Source: Lysobacter capsici
GTDB taxonomy: Bacteria; Pseudomonadota; Gammaproteobacteria; Xanthomonadales; Xanthomonadaceae
Direction of reading: 5' to 3'
DNA: 64,000 bases
Assembly (NCBI RefSeq): GCF_014779555.2
Contig: NZ_CP094357.1
Span: 3,472,001 to 3,536,000 of the forward strand
Part shown: positions 46,264-55,252 of the stretch, in pieces
How the letters are laid out: each line of letters opens with the position of its first letter
Numbering within the stretch: the first letter of the stretch is position 1
Notes under the pieces: generated by a model
What the model was told of the DNA's origin: nothing
What the model saw: only the letters and a program-made list of their open reading frames with translations
The model's database searches: none
Translations under genes and position numbers: made by a program

Positions 46264-47481
46264 TCAGCCCGCAATCTCGGGTTCGTCCGCCGACACCGGC
46301 CGCGGCAACGACTTCGCCTGCGCCAGCCGCTGATACAGCGCCACCACCTGCTCCATCAAGCCCTCGGTGCTCCAGGCCCGCGCATCCACCGGCCCGGCCG
46401 CGGACAACTGCGCGCGCAGTTGCGGCGAACGCAGCACCGTGGCGAGGTGGCCGGCGAAGGCCTCGACGTTGTCCTCGCTGACCACCGCGCTGCGCGCGCC
46501 GCGCAACACCGTCGCGGTGCCCATCACCGCGGTCGACACGATCGGCACGCCCAGCGCCATCGCCTCGATCAGCACCAGCCCCTGGGTTTCGGTCGGCGAG
46601 GCGAATACGAACGCATCGCCGGCGCGGTAGGCATCGAGCAGGCTGGTGCGGCGGTCGAGATTGCCGAAGAAACGCACGTTGCGTTCCAGGCCGTGTTCCT
46701 TCGCCAAGCGCTTGAGCCGCTCCGCGTCCGGCCCTTCGCCGGCGATGACGAACATCAACTCGGGAAACTCGCCGAGCAGGCGCTTGGCCACCTGCAACAG
46801 GAACGCGATGTTCTTCTCGACCGCGAGCCGGCTGACCGTGACCACGGTCGGGCGATTGGCGGCGATGCCGTGCTCGGCGCGAAAGCGCGCGCCGTCGCCG
46901 CGCGCGAACTCGCTCAGGTCGATTCCGGTCGGCAGCACCGTCGACGGCGTGCGGATGCCGTAGCGATCGAGCACCTCGACCATCTGCGCGGTCGGCACGA
47001 TCAGATGATCGACGCCGTGGCACAGCACCCGCGAGAGTTTGCGCGCGGCCATCCGCAACAGCGGCGCCGGCGCCCACGGCAGGTAGTGACCGATGTATTC
47101 CTCGAAATAGGTGTGGTACGTCTCCACCGTCGGCCGCCCGGTCTGCGCGGCCAGGCGCACCCCCAGGCCGTGCGCGCGGAACGGGGTGTGGATGTGGATC
47201 ACGTCCCAATGCCGCCGCGCCAGTTGCGGCTGGATGCGGCGCAGCTCCGGCGCGCGGATCAGCCGATCCTCGGGATCGAAGAAGATCACCCGCGAGCCCA
47301 GCCGGATGATCTCGAACTCGCCGCTGTCGTGCTGTTCCTGGCCGCTGTCGGGCCCGTAATCGGGCGCCACCAGAGTCACCGAATGGCCCATGCGCGCCAG
47401 CGACTGGGCGAAGGTGCGGATCGAGCTCGACACCCCGTTGACCCGCGGAAAATACACGTCAGACAGCATCAGGATGTCCAT
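46264..47481 (-). CDS. GT4-type glycosyltransferase
   Basis: 405 residues. The start MDILMLSDVYFPRVNGVSSS and the acceptor-side DVIHIHTPFRAHGLGVRLA are typical of the GT-B MgtA/PimB-like group; the donor side has RLAVEKNIAFLLQVAKRL, RFFGNLDRR and the E-x7-E motif in SPTETQGLVLIEAMALG. It may glycosylate a lipid such as diacylglycerol or glucuronyl-lipid. Its start faces the phospholipase gene on the opposite strand, 135 bases away. Confidence 0.9.
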   Translation of the reverse strand: MDILMLSDVYFPRVNGVSSSIRTFAQSLARMGHSVTLVAPDYGPDSGQEQHDSGEFEIIRLGSRVIFFDPEDRLIRAPELRRIQPQLARRHWDVIHIHTPFRAHGLGVRLAAQTGRPTVETYHTYFEEYIGHYLPWAPAPLLRMAARKLSRVLCHGVDHLIVPTAQMVEVLDRYGIRTPSTVLPTGIDLSEFARGDGARFRAEHGIAANRPTVVTVSRLAVEKNIAFLLQVAKRLLGEFPELMFVIAGEGPDAERLKRLAKEHGLERNVRFFGNLDRRTSLLDAYRAGDAFVFASPTETQGLVLIEAMALGVPIVSTAVMGTATVLRGARSAVVSEDNVEAFAGHLATVLRSPQLRAQLSAAGPVDARAWSTEGLMEQVVALYQRLAQAKSLPRPVSADEPEIAG

Positions 47482-47616
47482 CCGGCCAGCCTAGGCGGGC
47501 GACATGACCGATTTGTGGCGGTTATCGCGGCAAACGCCGCTTCGGTTCAGTCCGGACAGGCGCGCGCGGCGCGCGGCTGCGACAATGCCCGTCCCCCATC
47601 CGTCGCCGTATCGCTC

Positions 47617-49107
47617 ATGTCAGAAGACGTTGCCGCCATCGACTCCCCGCCGCCGCGCCGCCTGCGCCGCTGGCTCAAGCGCGCGACCGCGTTGCTGCTG
47701 GTGGCCTGGATCGCGATGGGCGCCTACCAGGTCTATAAGCCGCTGCTGCCCGGGATCAGCCAGGCCGGCCCGCTGCGCAGTGCGACCGACGTGGCCCTGC
47801 TGACCGACATCACCTGGGTCGACGCGGCCAATCAACGCCACAGCGATCAGCACGTATTCGACGAAACCCTGCGCCTGATCGGCCAGGCCCAACGAGTGAT
47901 CGTCGCCGATCAATTCCTGTTCAACGACTTCGGCAGCCAGGGCGGCGAGGTCGAATACCGCAAGCTGAGCCAGCAACTCACCGACGCGTTGATCGCGCGC
48001 AAACGCGCCGTGCCGCGGTTGCATGCCGTGCTGATTACCGACCCCATCAACACCGTGTACGGCGGCCTGCCGTCGCCGCGACTGGACGCCTTGCGCGCGG
48101 CCGGGGTCGAGGTGGTGACCACCGACCTGCGCCGCCTGCGCGCGCCCAATCCGGCCTGGTCGGGGCTGTGGCATCTGTGCTGCGGCTGGGCCGGCAACAA
48201 CGACCGCGACGGCTGGATCGCCAATCCGCTCGGTCCGGGCAAGGTCACCCTGCGCAGCTGGCTGAGCCTGCTCAATCTCAACGCCAATCATCGCAAGACC
48301 TTGGTGGTCGACCAGGGCGACACCTGGACCGCGCTGGTCGCCTCGGCCAATCCGCACGACGCCAGCAGCCTGCACGGCAACGTCGCGCTGCGCTTCAGCG
48401 GCGCGGCCGCGCTCGACCTGCTCGCGAGCGAACGCGCGGTGGTCGCGCTGTCGGGCGGGTCGTGGCCGCAAGGCCTGCCGACCTCGGTGCCGCCCGACAG
48501 CATCGTCGACACCACCTCGGCGCCGCGCGTGCAGATACTGACCGAAGCCAGGATCCGCGACGGCCTGCAGGCGGCGATCGACGGCGCCCACGGCGGCGAC
48601 CGGATCGATATCGCGGTGTTCTATTTCTCCCATCGCCGCCTGATCGATGCGGTCATCGCCGCGCACAAGCGCGGGGTCGGCGTGCGCGTGCTGCTCGATC
48701 CGAACGAGGACGCGTTCGGACGCAAGAAGAACGGCGTGCCCAATCGCCAGGTCGCCTCGGAACTGCACGCGGCCGGCGTGCCGCTGCGCTGGTGCGACAC
48801 CCACGGCGAGCAATGCCACGCCAAGCTGCTGCTGCGCAGCGATCGCGACGGCGGCATCGAACTGATCGCCGGCTCGGCCAACTACACCCGCCGCAATCTG
48901 GACGATTACAACCTGGAAAGCAGCGCGCGCGTGGTCGCCGAATCCGACGCGCCGGTCGCGCGTCAGGCCGCCGAGTATTTCGAACAAAGCTGGAGCAACG
49001 GCGCCGGCCGCGGCATCAGCGCCGACTACCCACGCTACGCCGACGAATCGCAGTGGCGCAAGCTGTGGTATCGGTTCAGCGAGGCCAGTGGGTTGTCGAG
49101 TTTCTAG
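47617..49107 (+). CDS. Phospholipase D-like protein with N-terminal anchor
   Basis: 496 residues. A cytoplasmic basic stretch and one membrane helix (about 22-39) precede two HKD-type motifs: NHRKTLVVD with H225, K227, D232 and ASAN after it, and CHAKLLLRSDRD with H401, K403 and GSANYTRRN after it. The second motif has its D one position later than usual. Both halves are intact, so it should be a phosphodiesterase on phospholipids or nucleic acid. The stop TAG overlaps the stop of the convergent small gene. Its last 27 codons are duplicated at 50429-50511. Confidence 0.88.
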   Translation: MSEDVAAIDSPPPRRLRRWLKRATALLLVAWIAMGAYQVYKPLLPGISQAGPLRSATDVALLTDITWVDAANQRHSDQHVFDETLRLIGQAQRVIVADQFLFNDFGSQGGEVEYRKLSQQLTDALIARKRAVPRLHAVLITDPINTVYGGLPSPRLDALRAAGVEVVTTDLRRLRAPNPAWSGLWHLCCGWAGNNDRDGWIANPLGPGKVTLRSWLSLLNLNANHRKTLVVDQGDTWTALVASANPHDASSLHGNVALRFSGAAALDLLASERAVVALSGGSWPQGLPTSVPPDSIVDTTSAPRVQILTEARIRDGLQAAIDGAHGGDRIDIAVFYFSHRRLIDAVIAAHKRGVGVRVLLDPNEDAFGRKKNGVPNRQVASELHAAGVPLRWCDTHGEQCHAKLLLRSDRDGGIELIAGSANYTRRNLDDYNLESSARVVAESDAPVARQAAEYFEQSWSNGAGRGISADYPRYADESQWRKLWYRFSEASGLSSF

Positions 49108-49412
49108 TCCTCGGCAACGGCGGGTCCGATCACTGCCGCCTGCTCGGCGATGTGCCTGTCCAGCCAGCCGAGAAACCGCTGGAAGTGCTCCACCATTTCT
49201 TCGTCGCGATACAAATAAGGCAGATTGCCTGGCGTGTATTGCGCCAGGCGATCCAACATGCGCGAAGCCGGGGTGTCGTGGTCCTCGCCGAACAAACGCA
49301 GAAGTTCGCCCTCAAGCGGATAACGCAGATCTCTACTGGTATTGCCGGCCAGAAATTGCACGACCATGGCACGCAGCGCCGAATAATCGTCCGCGATTCC
49401 GCCAGTCGTCAT
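49104..49412 (-). CDS. Small protein of unknown function, immunity-like context
   Basis: 102 residues: LRAMVVQFLAGNTSRDLRYP, LLRLFGEDHDTPASRMLDRL, EMVEHFQRFLGWLDRH, helical and acidic. It overlaps the gene before it on the same strand by 4 bases (ATGA) and its stop overlaps the stop of the phospholipase gene. The layout (tight operon, converging with a phospholipase) is like an effector-immunity arrangement, but there is no direct evidence. No family recognised. Confidence 0.7.
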   Translation of the reverse strand: MTTGGIADDYSALRAMVVQFLAGNTSRDLRYPLEGELLRLFGEDHDTPASRMLDRLAQYTPGNLPYLYRDEEMVEHFQRFLGWLDRHIAEQAAVIGPAVAED

Positions 49413-50083
49413 GGCTGCCGCGTCTGGCTCGAGGCCAAGTAGGTTTCCAGACTCGGCCGGCCCTGCCGATGCCAGTCGGGATAACTCATCTGGAAGTAAG
49501 CCGTCATCGTGCCCGGCAGGCTGTCGCGCGCGGCCTGCGCGCCACCGCGACGATACAGCTCGCCGATGCGCTGCTGCTCCTCTTTCAGCCGCTGTACTTG
49601 CTGCGGCGAAGGAGCGAGCCTGAGTGGCAATTGCGGCCGGGGCAAAGGGTCCAGCGCGGAGCGAATCCGCGCCAGCGCGATCAGCGATTCGGTATTCCCG
49701 ATCTCGCCATCGCCCAGATCGGCTACCGCCAGGGCCAGCTCGATCGCCGACCGGCGGTGCTCGGTCAGCGCGCTCGCTTCCGACAAAGGCTGTCGATACA
49801 GTGGATGCGGAGCCAGCGCCGCGAGCCATGCCGCTTGGGTCCGCGCGCAATAGCCGTGCTCGAACAACAGATCGTGCAGCAGCCAGATATCGAGTGCGGC
49901 GATGCCGCGCAGACTCACATAGTAGATTTCCAGCTCGTCGTACTGCGCTTGCGGATACTCGCTCAGTCGCTCGGCATGCTCCTGCCCCTTGCGCACCATC
50001 GAGTCCAGAAACTGGGCCGTGCCCAGCTCGTGATAAGGCAATCCACGGACCGTCCATAACGCGTCCTGCGCCAGATAATGCAT
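49409..50083 (-). CDS. Unknown protein X (paralogue 1 of duplicated unit)
   Basis: 224 residues: MHYLAQDALWTVRGLPYHEL, YPQAQYDELEIYYVSLRGIA, LDIWLLHDLLFEHG, ELYRRGGAQAARDSLPGTMT, FQMSYPDWHRQGRPSLETYL. A paralogue at 50530-51222 shares this plan at perhaps half its residues. It is helix-rich with no signal peptide or catalytic motif. The next gene starts inside its stop. The two copies sit in a tandem duplication whose flanks are much better conserved than the genes. Confidence 0.8.
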   Translation of the reverse strand: MHYLAQDALWTVRGLPYHELGTAQFLDSMVRKGQEHAERLSEYPQAQYDELEIYYVSLRGIAALDIWLLHDLLFEHGYCARTQAAWLAALAPHPLYRQPLSEASALTEHRRSAIELALAVADLGDGEIGNTESLIALARIRSALDPLPRPQLPLRLAPSPQQVQRLKEEQQRIGELYRRGGAQAARDSLPGTMTAYFQMSYPDWHRQGRPSLETYLASSQTRQP

Positions 50084-50264
50084 ACATCAAGGTCCGTTGC
50101 GATCGAAGGCCGCCCCAGACTAGGGCCCGCCGATCCGCGATTCAACCGATTCGCGCATCGGCTTGCTGCAGCGCAATGTGCCCCATCGGACGATGGCGCC
50201 GACCTGCGCGCGGTGGCCCACTGCGGCCACGCCGGAATCGCTGCCGGCCTGGGGAGTCGACCGC

Positions 50265-50427
50265 ATGTCCGTTCGCCTGAGCAGGACCCGTCCCGCATCC
50301 TGGTATCACGCCGTGATCGCATTGACCCTGGCGCTGTGCGGTGTCGGCGCCGCGCACGCGTCGACCGAAGTCACCGGCTTCGGCAGCAATCCCGGCAATC
50401 TGCGCATGTTCAAGTACGTGCCGCCTG
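50265..50427 (+). pseudogene. Truncated head of PHB-depolymerase-like gene
   Basis: The first 54 codons (MSVRLSRTRPASWYHAVIAL, a signal peptide, then STEVTGFGSNPGNLRMFKYV) match the start of the full esterase at 51412, as does the non-coding stretch 50175-50264. After CCGCCTG at about 50427 the sequence changes abruptly into the tail of the phospholipase gene. The fused frame stays open to 50612, but there is no esterase core. Confidence 0.88.
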
Positions 50428-50428
50428 G

Positions 50429-50511
50429 ACTACCCGCGCTACGCCGACGAATCGCAGTGGCGCAAGCTGTGGTATCGGTTCAGCGAGGCGAGCGGGCTAT
50501 CGAGTTTCTGA
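50429..50511 (+). pseudogene. Duplicated 3' tail of the phospholipase D gene
   Basis: ACTACCCGCGCTACGCCGAC and the following 60 bases match the end of the phospholipase gene (49025-49107) at more than 90 percent of positions. It is out of frame with the truncated esterase head that is joined to it. It ends in its own TGA at 50509-50511. Confidence 0.88.
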
Positions 50512-50529
50512 TCGATCGACCGGCGATGC

Positions 50530-51222
50530 TCATGGCGTCGCGCGAACGCCTTGCAGATACCGCTCCATGCTGGGATAGCCAAGGCGTCGCCAAGCGGCAT
50601 GGCTCAGGTTGAAAAAACCAATCACCGTTCCCGGTATCGCATCGCGTGCTGCTTGCGCGCCGTGTCGACGGTAGATCTGGCCGACCCGTTGGCGGTCCTC
50701 TTGAAGCTGCTGCAACTGCTCCGGCGTCGGCATGAGCCGCAGCAGCACCATTGGCTTGGGTAGCGGGGCGAGCGCTTCGCGGATGCGTTGCATGCACGAC
50801 GCGGCCGAACCCGCATCGCCGACATCGTCCGATTCCTCGTAAGCGGAAAGGGCCAGCGCGAGCAACCGCGCCTGACCGCGCTGATAACGCTCGTCGTTCA
50901 GCACCCGCGCCTGCGCCTCACGCAGCAACGGCTCGTACAGCGGGTGCGGCGACAAGGCCGCGAACCACGCACCGGCCAGCAATTGTTGCGGCATGAGTTC
51001 GAACAACAGATCGTGCAGCAGGCACAGGTCCAGCGCGGCCATGCCGCGCAGGCTCAGGTAGTGCTGTTCCAACGCGTCGTACTGGCGTTGCGGATATTCG
51101 GCCAGTTCCTGCGCATGCTGTTGTCCGGCAAGATCCATGTCGGCCAGGAATTCGGGCCGGCCCAGGACACGAAACGGCAGCCCGGACGTGACCCAGAACG
51201 CATCGTCGGGCAGATAGTGCAT
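50530..51222 (-). CDS. Unknown protein X' (paralogue 2 of duplicated unit)
   Basis: 230 residues with the same plan as 49409-50083: MHYLPDDAFWVTSGLPFRVL, YPQRQYDALEQHYLSLRGMA, LDLCLLHDLLFELM, GQIYRRHGAQAARDAIPGTV, FNLSHAAWRRLGYPSMERYL. It has no small partner gene behind it; the duplicated phospholipase tail follows instead. The divergence from paralogue 1 is far greater than that of the flanking DNA, which suggests fast change of the protein. Confidence 0.8.
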   Translation of the reverse strand: MHYLPDDAFWVTSGLPFRVLGRPEFLADMDLAGQQHAQELAEYPQRQYDALEQHYLSLRGMAALDLCLLHDLLFELMPQQLLAGAWFAALSPHPLYEPLLREAQARVLNDERYQRGQARLLALALSAYEESDDVGDAGSAASCMQRIREALAPLPKPMVLLRLMPTPEQLQQLQEDRQRVGQIYRRHGAQAARDAIPGTVIGFFNLSHAAWRRLGYPSMERYLQGVRATP

Positions 51223-51411
51223 TCAACGAGGCCCTGGGCTACGACGGGACCGCCAGCCTACGCAGCGCGGCCGCATCGCTCAAGCCCACGCCGCGCTGCG
51301 CGCAGGCGATTGCTGCGGCGCAATGTGCCCCATCGGACGATGGCGCGCGCTGCCGCGCGGTGGCCCACTGCGGCCACGCCGGAATCGCTGCCGGCCTGGG
51401 GAGTCGATCGC

Positions 51412-53220
51412 ATGTCCATTCGCCTGAGCAGGGTTCGTGCCGTATCGCTGTATCCGTCGCTGATCGCAGTGACGCTCGCGCTATGCGGCGTCGGCGCGGC
51501 GCAGGCCTCGACCGAAGTCACCGGCTTCGGCAGCAATCCCGGCAATCTGCGCATGTTCAAGTACGTGCCGCCTGAGCTTCCGGCCGATGCGCCGCTGGTG
51601 GTCGCGATGCACGGCTGTTCGCAGAGCGCGGCTAGTTACGACGCGGAGAGTGGCTGGGAACTTCTGGCGCAGCGCTGGCATTTCGCCGTGGTCCTGCCGC
51701 AGCAGCAGAGCGCCAACAATTCCAGCGCCTGCTTCAACTGGTTCGAAACCGGCGACACCACCCGCGGCCAAGGCGAAGCGCTGTCGATCAAGCAGATGAT
51801 CGACAAGATGCGCGCCGATCACGGCAGCGCCGCCGATCGCGTCTACGTCACCGGCCTGTCCTCCGGCGGCGCGATGACCGCGGTGATGCTGGCGACCTAT
51901 CCGGAAGTGTTCGCCGGCGGCGCGATCGTGGCCGGCATTCCGTATCGCTGCGCGACCAGTTCCAGCGCGGCGTTCAGCTGCATGTCGCCCGGCAGCGACC
52001 TCACCCCGGCGCAATGGGGCGACAAGGTGCGCGCCGCGAGCACGCATACCGGGCCGTGGCCGATCGTATCGATCTGGCACGGCGACGCCGATTATGTCGT
52101 GCGTCCGGCCAATGCGGCCGAAAGCCTGCAGCAATGGACCAATGTGCATGGCATCGATCAGGTCGCCGATGTCGAGGACAGCGTCGCCGGTTATCCGCAC
52201 AAGGTCTATCGCGACGCGCAAGGCCGCGCGCGGGTCGAAACCTACACCATCACCGGCATGGGCCACGGCACGCCGGTCGATCCGGGCACGGGCGAAAGCC
52301 AGTGCGGCAGCGCCGGCGCGTACGTGCTCGACGTCAATATTTGTTCGAGCTATTACATCGGCCGGTTCTGGGGCCTGGACGATCTCGACTCGAGCCTGCC
52401 GCAGGTCGCGCTGACCGCGCCGGTCGACGGCGCGGCGGTCAGCGGCACGGTCGCGCTCAGCGCGAACGCGAGCGACGACGCGGGCGTGGAACGGGTCGAT
52501 TTTCTGCTCGACGGCGCGTTGATCGCCAGCGACGCGCAAGCGCCGTACACCGCCAGCTGGAACAGCGCGAGCGCCAGCAACGGCGCGCATACCCTGCAGG
52601 CGCGCGCCGAGGACATCGCCGGCAACACCGCGACCTCGGCGGCGGTGCACGTCACCGTCAGCGGCGGCACCAGCGGCCCGCCGCAGGTGCTGAGCTTCGA
52701 CAACGAAGACGCCAACGACGGCTACGTCAAGGCCAACGCCGATGGCGGCGCGCCCGCGGTCGGCACCCTGGAAGCCAGCCTGGGGCTCGCGCTCGGCCGC
52801 GGCACCGACGGCAAGTTCAACCGCAGCGTGCTGTCGTTCGACACCTCGGCCCTGCCCGACGGCGCGACGATCGTGTCGGCCTCGCTCAGCGTCGCCTACC
52901 GCAGCGCCAACGGCGATCCGTGGAGCCAACCGGCCGGCAATCGCCTGTTGATCGACGTGCGCAACGGTTGCCTGGGCGGCTGCGCGATCGAGGCCGGCGA
53001 TTATGCGGCCGCGGTGGATGCGTCCACGGTCGCCGAACTGGCGCGTTTTACCGGCGGGACCCAGAGCAGCAGCGTGTTCAATGCGGCGGGGCTGGGCGCG
53101 ATCAATCGCGGCGGGCGCACGCAGTTGCGGCTGCGCTTCGAACAGTTGCCGGGGGCTACGAGTTATCTGTGGATCGATCGCGGCGCGAGCGCGAAGTTGC
53201 GGGTGGAGTATCTGCCTTGA
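51412..53220 (+). CDS. Secreted PHB-depolymerase-type esterase with Ig domain
   Basis: 602 residues. A signal peptide (about 1-32, ending ASTEV) precedes an esterase domain with the lipase box GLSSG (S150), acid D227 in WHGDADYVV and H285 in GMGHGTPVD. A bacterial Ig-like domain (about 325-420, LTAPVDGAAVSGTVALSANA) and a C-terminal strand-rich domain (about 425-602, DNRLRE-like, LSFDNEDANDGYVKANADGG) follow. It should degrade an extracellular polyester or feruloyl-type ester. A beheaded copy of its first 54 codons lies at 50265. Confidence 0.9.
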   Translation: MSIRLSRVRAVSLYPSLIAVTLALCGVGAAQASTEVTGFGSNPGNLRMFKYVPPELPADAPLVVAMHGCSQSAASYDAESGWELLAQRWHFAVVLPQQQSANNSSACFNWFETGDTTRGQGEALSIKQMIDKMRADHGSAADRVYVTGLSSGGAMTAVMLATYPEVFAGGAIVAGIPYRCATSSSAAFSCMSPGSDLTPAQWGDKVRAASTHTGPWPIVSIWHGDADYVVRPANAAESLQQWTNVHGIDQVADVEDSVAGYPHKVYRDAQGRARVETYTITGMGHGTPVDPGTGESQCGSAGAYVLDVNICSSYYIGRFWGLDDLDSSLPQVALTAPVDGAAVSGTVALSANASDDAGVERVDFLLDGALIASDAQAPYTASWNSASASNGAHTLQARAEDIAGNTATSAAVHVTVSGGTSGPPQVLSFDNEDANDGYVKANADGGAPAVGTLEASLGLALGRGTDGKFNRSVLSFDTSALPDGATIVSASLSVAYRSANGDPWSQPAGNRLLIDVRNGCLGGCAIEAGDYAAAVDASTVAELARFTGGTQSSSVFNAAGLGAINRGGRTQLRLRFEQLPGATSYLWIDRGASAKLRVEYLP

Positions 53221-53253
53221 GTGCTGTGTACGCCTGAGCCGCCCTCACCCCTA

Positions 53254-53277
53254 CCCTCTCCCGCAAGCGGGAGAGGG
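53254..53277. repeat. Short palindrome after esterase gene
   Basis: CCCTCTCCCGC and GCGGGAGAGGG form a perfect stem (the palindrome family also at 5871). It lies 34 bases past the esterase stop and could act as a transcription brake. Confidence 0.75.
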
Positions 53278-53357
53278 AGTCGAAACGGCCACAAAACGCC
53301 GTGTCGGGCGAAATGTTCGGCCAACCTCGCCGCCCCGTCTCGCCCCCAGCCACACCG

Positions 53358-53909
53358 ATGCCGTATCGTTCGCGCATGGACGAACTTCGCTACCTGCGCG
53401 GCTACGGCGAGCGCGTGATGGATCAGGTCCGCGCGCTGATCGACAGCGGGCGGCTGGCCGAAGTGCTGCGCAATCGCTACAGCGCCAGCCACGAAGTGCG
53501 CGACGACAAGGCCTTGTTCGAGTACGTGGTCGCGATCAAGGAGCGCTACATGCGCAAGGCCGAGCCGCTCAACAAGGTCATCTACGACAACAAGCTGCAT
53601 GTGGTGAAGCATGCGCTGGGCACCCATACGGCGATCTCGCGCAATCACGGCGGAAAGCTCAAGGCCGCGCGCGAGATCCGCATCGCCACCTTGTTCCGCG
53701 ATGCGCCGGCCGAATTCCTGGAGATGATCGCGGTTCACGAACTGGCTCATCTCAAGCATCGCGATCACGACAAAAGCTTTTATCAGCTGTGCGAGCACAT
53801 GAGCCCGCACTACCACCAGCTCGAATTCGACCTGCGCCTGTACCTGACCCAGCTCGAGCTGGCGGCCGCGCCCTCGCGCGACCGCGACGGCGCGGCCGGC
53901 GCCGACTGA
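53358..53909 (+). CDS. YgjP-like zinc metallopeptidase
   Basis: 183 residues from ATG 53358 (ATG 53376 is an alternative). The motif VHELAHLKHRDHDKSFYQLC (H127, E128, H131) is the zinc site of the YgjP/WLM family (M48-related), and RIATLFRDAPAEFLEMI precedes it. The ordinary family member is about 170-240 residues and cytoplasmic. Function in most bacteria is unknown. Confidence 0.88.
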   Translation: MPYRSRMDELRYLRGYGERVMDQVRALIDSGRLAEVLRNRYSASHEVRDDKALFEYVVAIKERYMRKAEPLNKVIYDNKLHVVKHALGTHTAISRNHGGKLKAAREIRIATLFRDAPAEFLEMIAVHELAHLKHRDHDKSFYQLCEHMSPHYHQLEFDLRLYLTQLELAAAPSRDRDGAAGAD

Positions 53910-54308
53910 TCCGCATCTCGTTATCCGCATCGTCACCCGAGTCACGGTCGCCGACGCGATCGATCGCCGATTCAGCCGGCATACGTAGCCGCGCCCGGCA
54001 CGCGCTGGAGCGACCGGACACGGCACCGCCCCGGCACGCCGCAACACCGGCAACGCCGCGTTCGGGCAAATCCCGACAAATCGACCGGGCCGTCATGCGA
54101 GCCGGGCACCGACGAAGCGACCCGATACGCCCGCAGGCCCTCGCGCAAGGCCCAGCCTCATTCGCCCGACACGCCCCATATGCGAATAAACGCATAAACC
54201 GCACCCATCCCGTGCAGCATCGTTGCGGCGGAATTGCCGCGACGACCCGGGCGAGGCGCATCGGTTAGAATCCGCCCTGTTTCGTCCCCTTCAGCGGCAA
54301 GCAAGCTT
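53910..54308. other. Intergenic region
   Basis: About 400 bases without a supportable gene. The part just before 54309 (GGTTAGAATCCGCCCTG at 54263) resembles a GC-rich species -10 region, but no clear promoter can be assigned. Confidence 0.4.
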
Positions 54309-55124
54309 ATGGATCGCATCCAGATCGGCGCCTTGATCGAGCGCAAACTCGAACAGCAGGCCCAGCAACTCACCCAGCAGTGGCACCAGGCCGCGCCGAT
54401 CCATCATTTCGTCATCGACGATCTGTTGCCGCCCGAACTGGCCACGCGGATTTTCGCGGCGTTTCCGCCAGCCTCGAAAATGATGCTGCGCAAGAATCTG
54501 CGCGAACTCAAATACGTGTCCGCGCAGATGGATCAGCACGATCCGCTGCTGGAGGAAATCGTGTTCGCGTTCCAGCAGCCGGGCGTGCTCGAGGCCATTC
54601 GCGCGATCACCGGGCTGCGCTCGCTGTACCCCGACGCGCATCTGTACGCGGGCGGGATTTCGGTCATGGGCCAGGGCCATTTCCTCAACCCGCATCTGGA
54701 CAACTCCCACGACAAGGATCGCGAGCGTTACCGCGTCCTCAATCTGCTGTATTACGTCAGCCCGGATTGGGAACAGGCCAACGGCGCCAATCTGGAACTG
54801 TGGCCCGACGGTCCCGATGGCGAAGCGAATACCATCGTCAGCCGTTTCAACCGGCTGGCGGTGATGGTGACCAACCAGCATTCGTGGCATTCGGTGTCGG
54901 CCAATACCACCGATCGGCCGCGTTGCTGCGTGTCCAATTATTATTTTTCCGATCATCCGGTCGGCGCGGGCGAGTACTTCCATCCGACCTCGTTCCGCGG
55001 CCGTCCCGAGCAGCCGCTGCGCGACCGGGTGCTGCGCGCCGACGCGATGCTGCGCGGCTGGGTGCGTAAGCTCTTCCCCAAGGGCGTGCGCGCGACCAAG
55101 CACGTCTACAAGAAGGACGAGTGA
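54309..55124 (+). CDS. 2-oxoglutarate/Fe(II)-dependent oxygenase
   Basis: 271 residues. The cupin-like core has the iron triad H129-x-D131 (HLDNSHDKD) and H194 (QHSWHSVSAN), with R203 or R205 as the 2-oxoglutarate binder. It belongs to the prolyl-4-hydroxylase-like group. The C-terminal KLFPKGVRATKHVYKKDE is basic. Substrate unknown. Nothing next to it gives context. Confidence 0.85.
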   Translation: MDRIQIGALIERKLEQQAQQLTQQWHQAAPIHHFVIDDLLPPELATRIFAAFPPASKMMLRKNLRELKYVSAQMDQHDPLLEEIVFAFQQPGVLEAIRAITGLRSLYPDAHLYAGGISVMGQGHFLNPHLDNSHDKDRERYRVLNLLYYVSPDWEQANGANLELWPDGPDGEANTIVSRFNRLAVMVTNQHSWHSVSANTTDRPRCCVSNYYFSDHPVGAGEYFHPTSFRGRPEQPLRDRVLRADAMLRGWVRKLFPKGVRATKHVYKKDE

Positions 55125-55252
55125 ACGCCGATCGGCGATCGCCTGTCAGGGCGATCGCGACCGGGCGAGCCGGGTTGATGTCCACCGATCCGGCTTGAAC
55201 CGACAGCTCCGTTTCAAGGACGAAAACGGCAAGGCCGCCGTGGACGGCGACC

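Noticed and set aside
45429-46333. Two outward-reading small proteins in the arms of the large inverted repeat
   Set aside because: They are mirror copies of the same repeat sequence and lack ribosome sites; more likely an element than genes.
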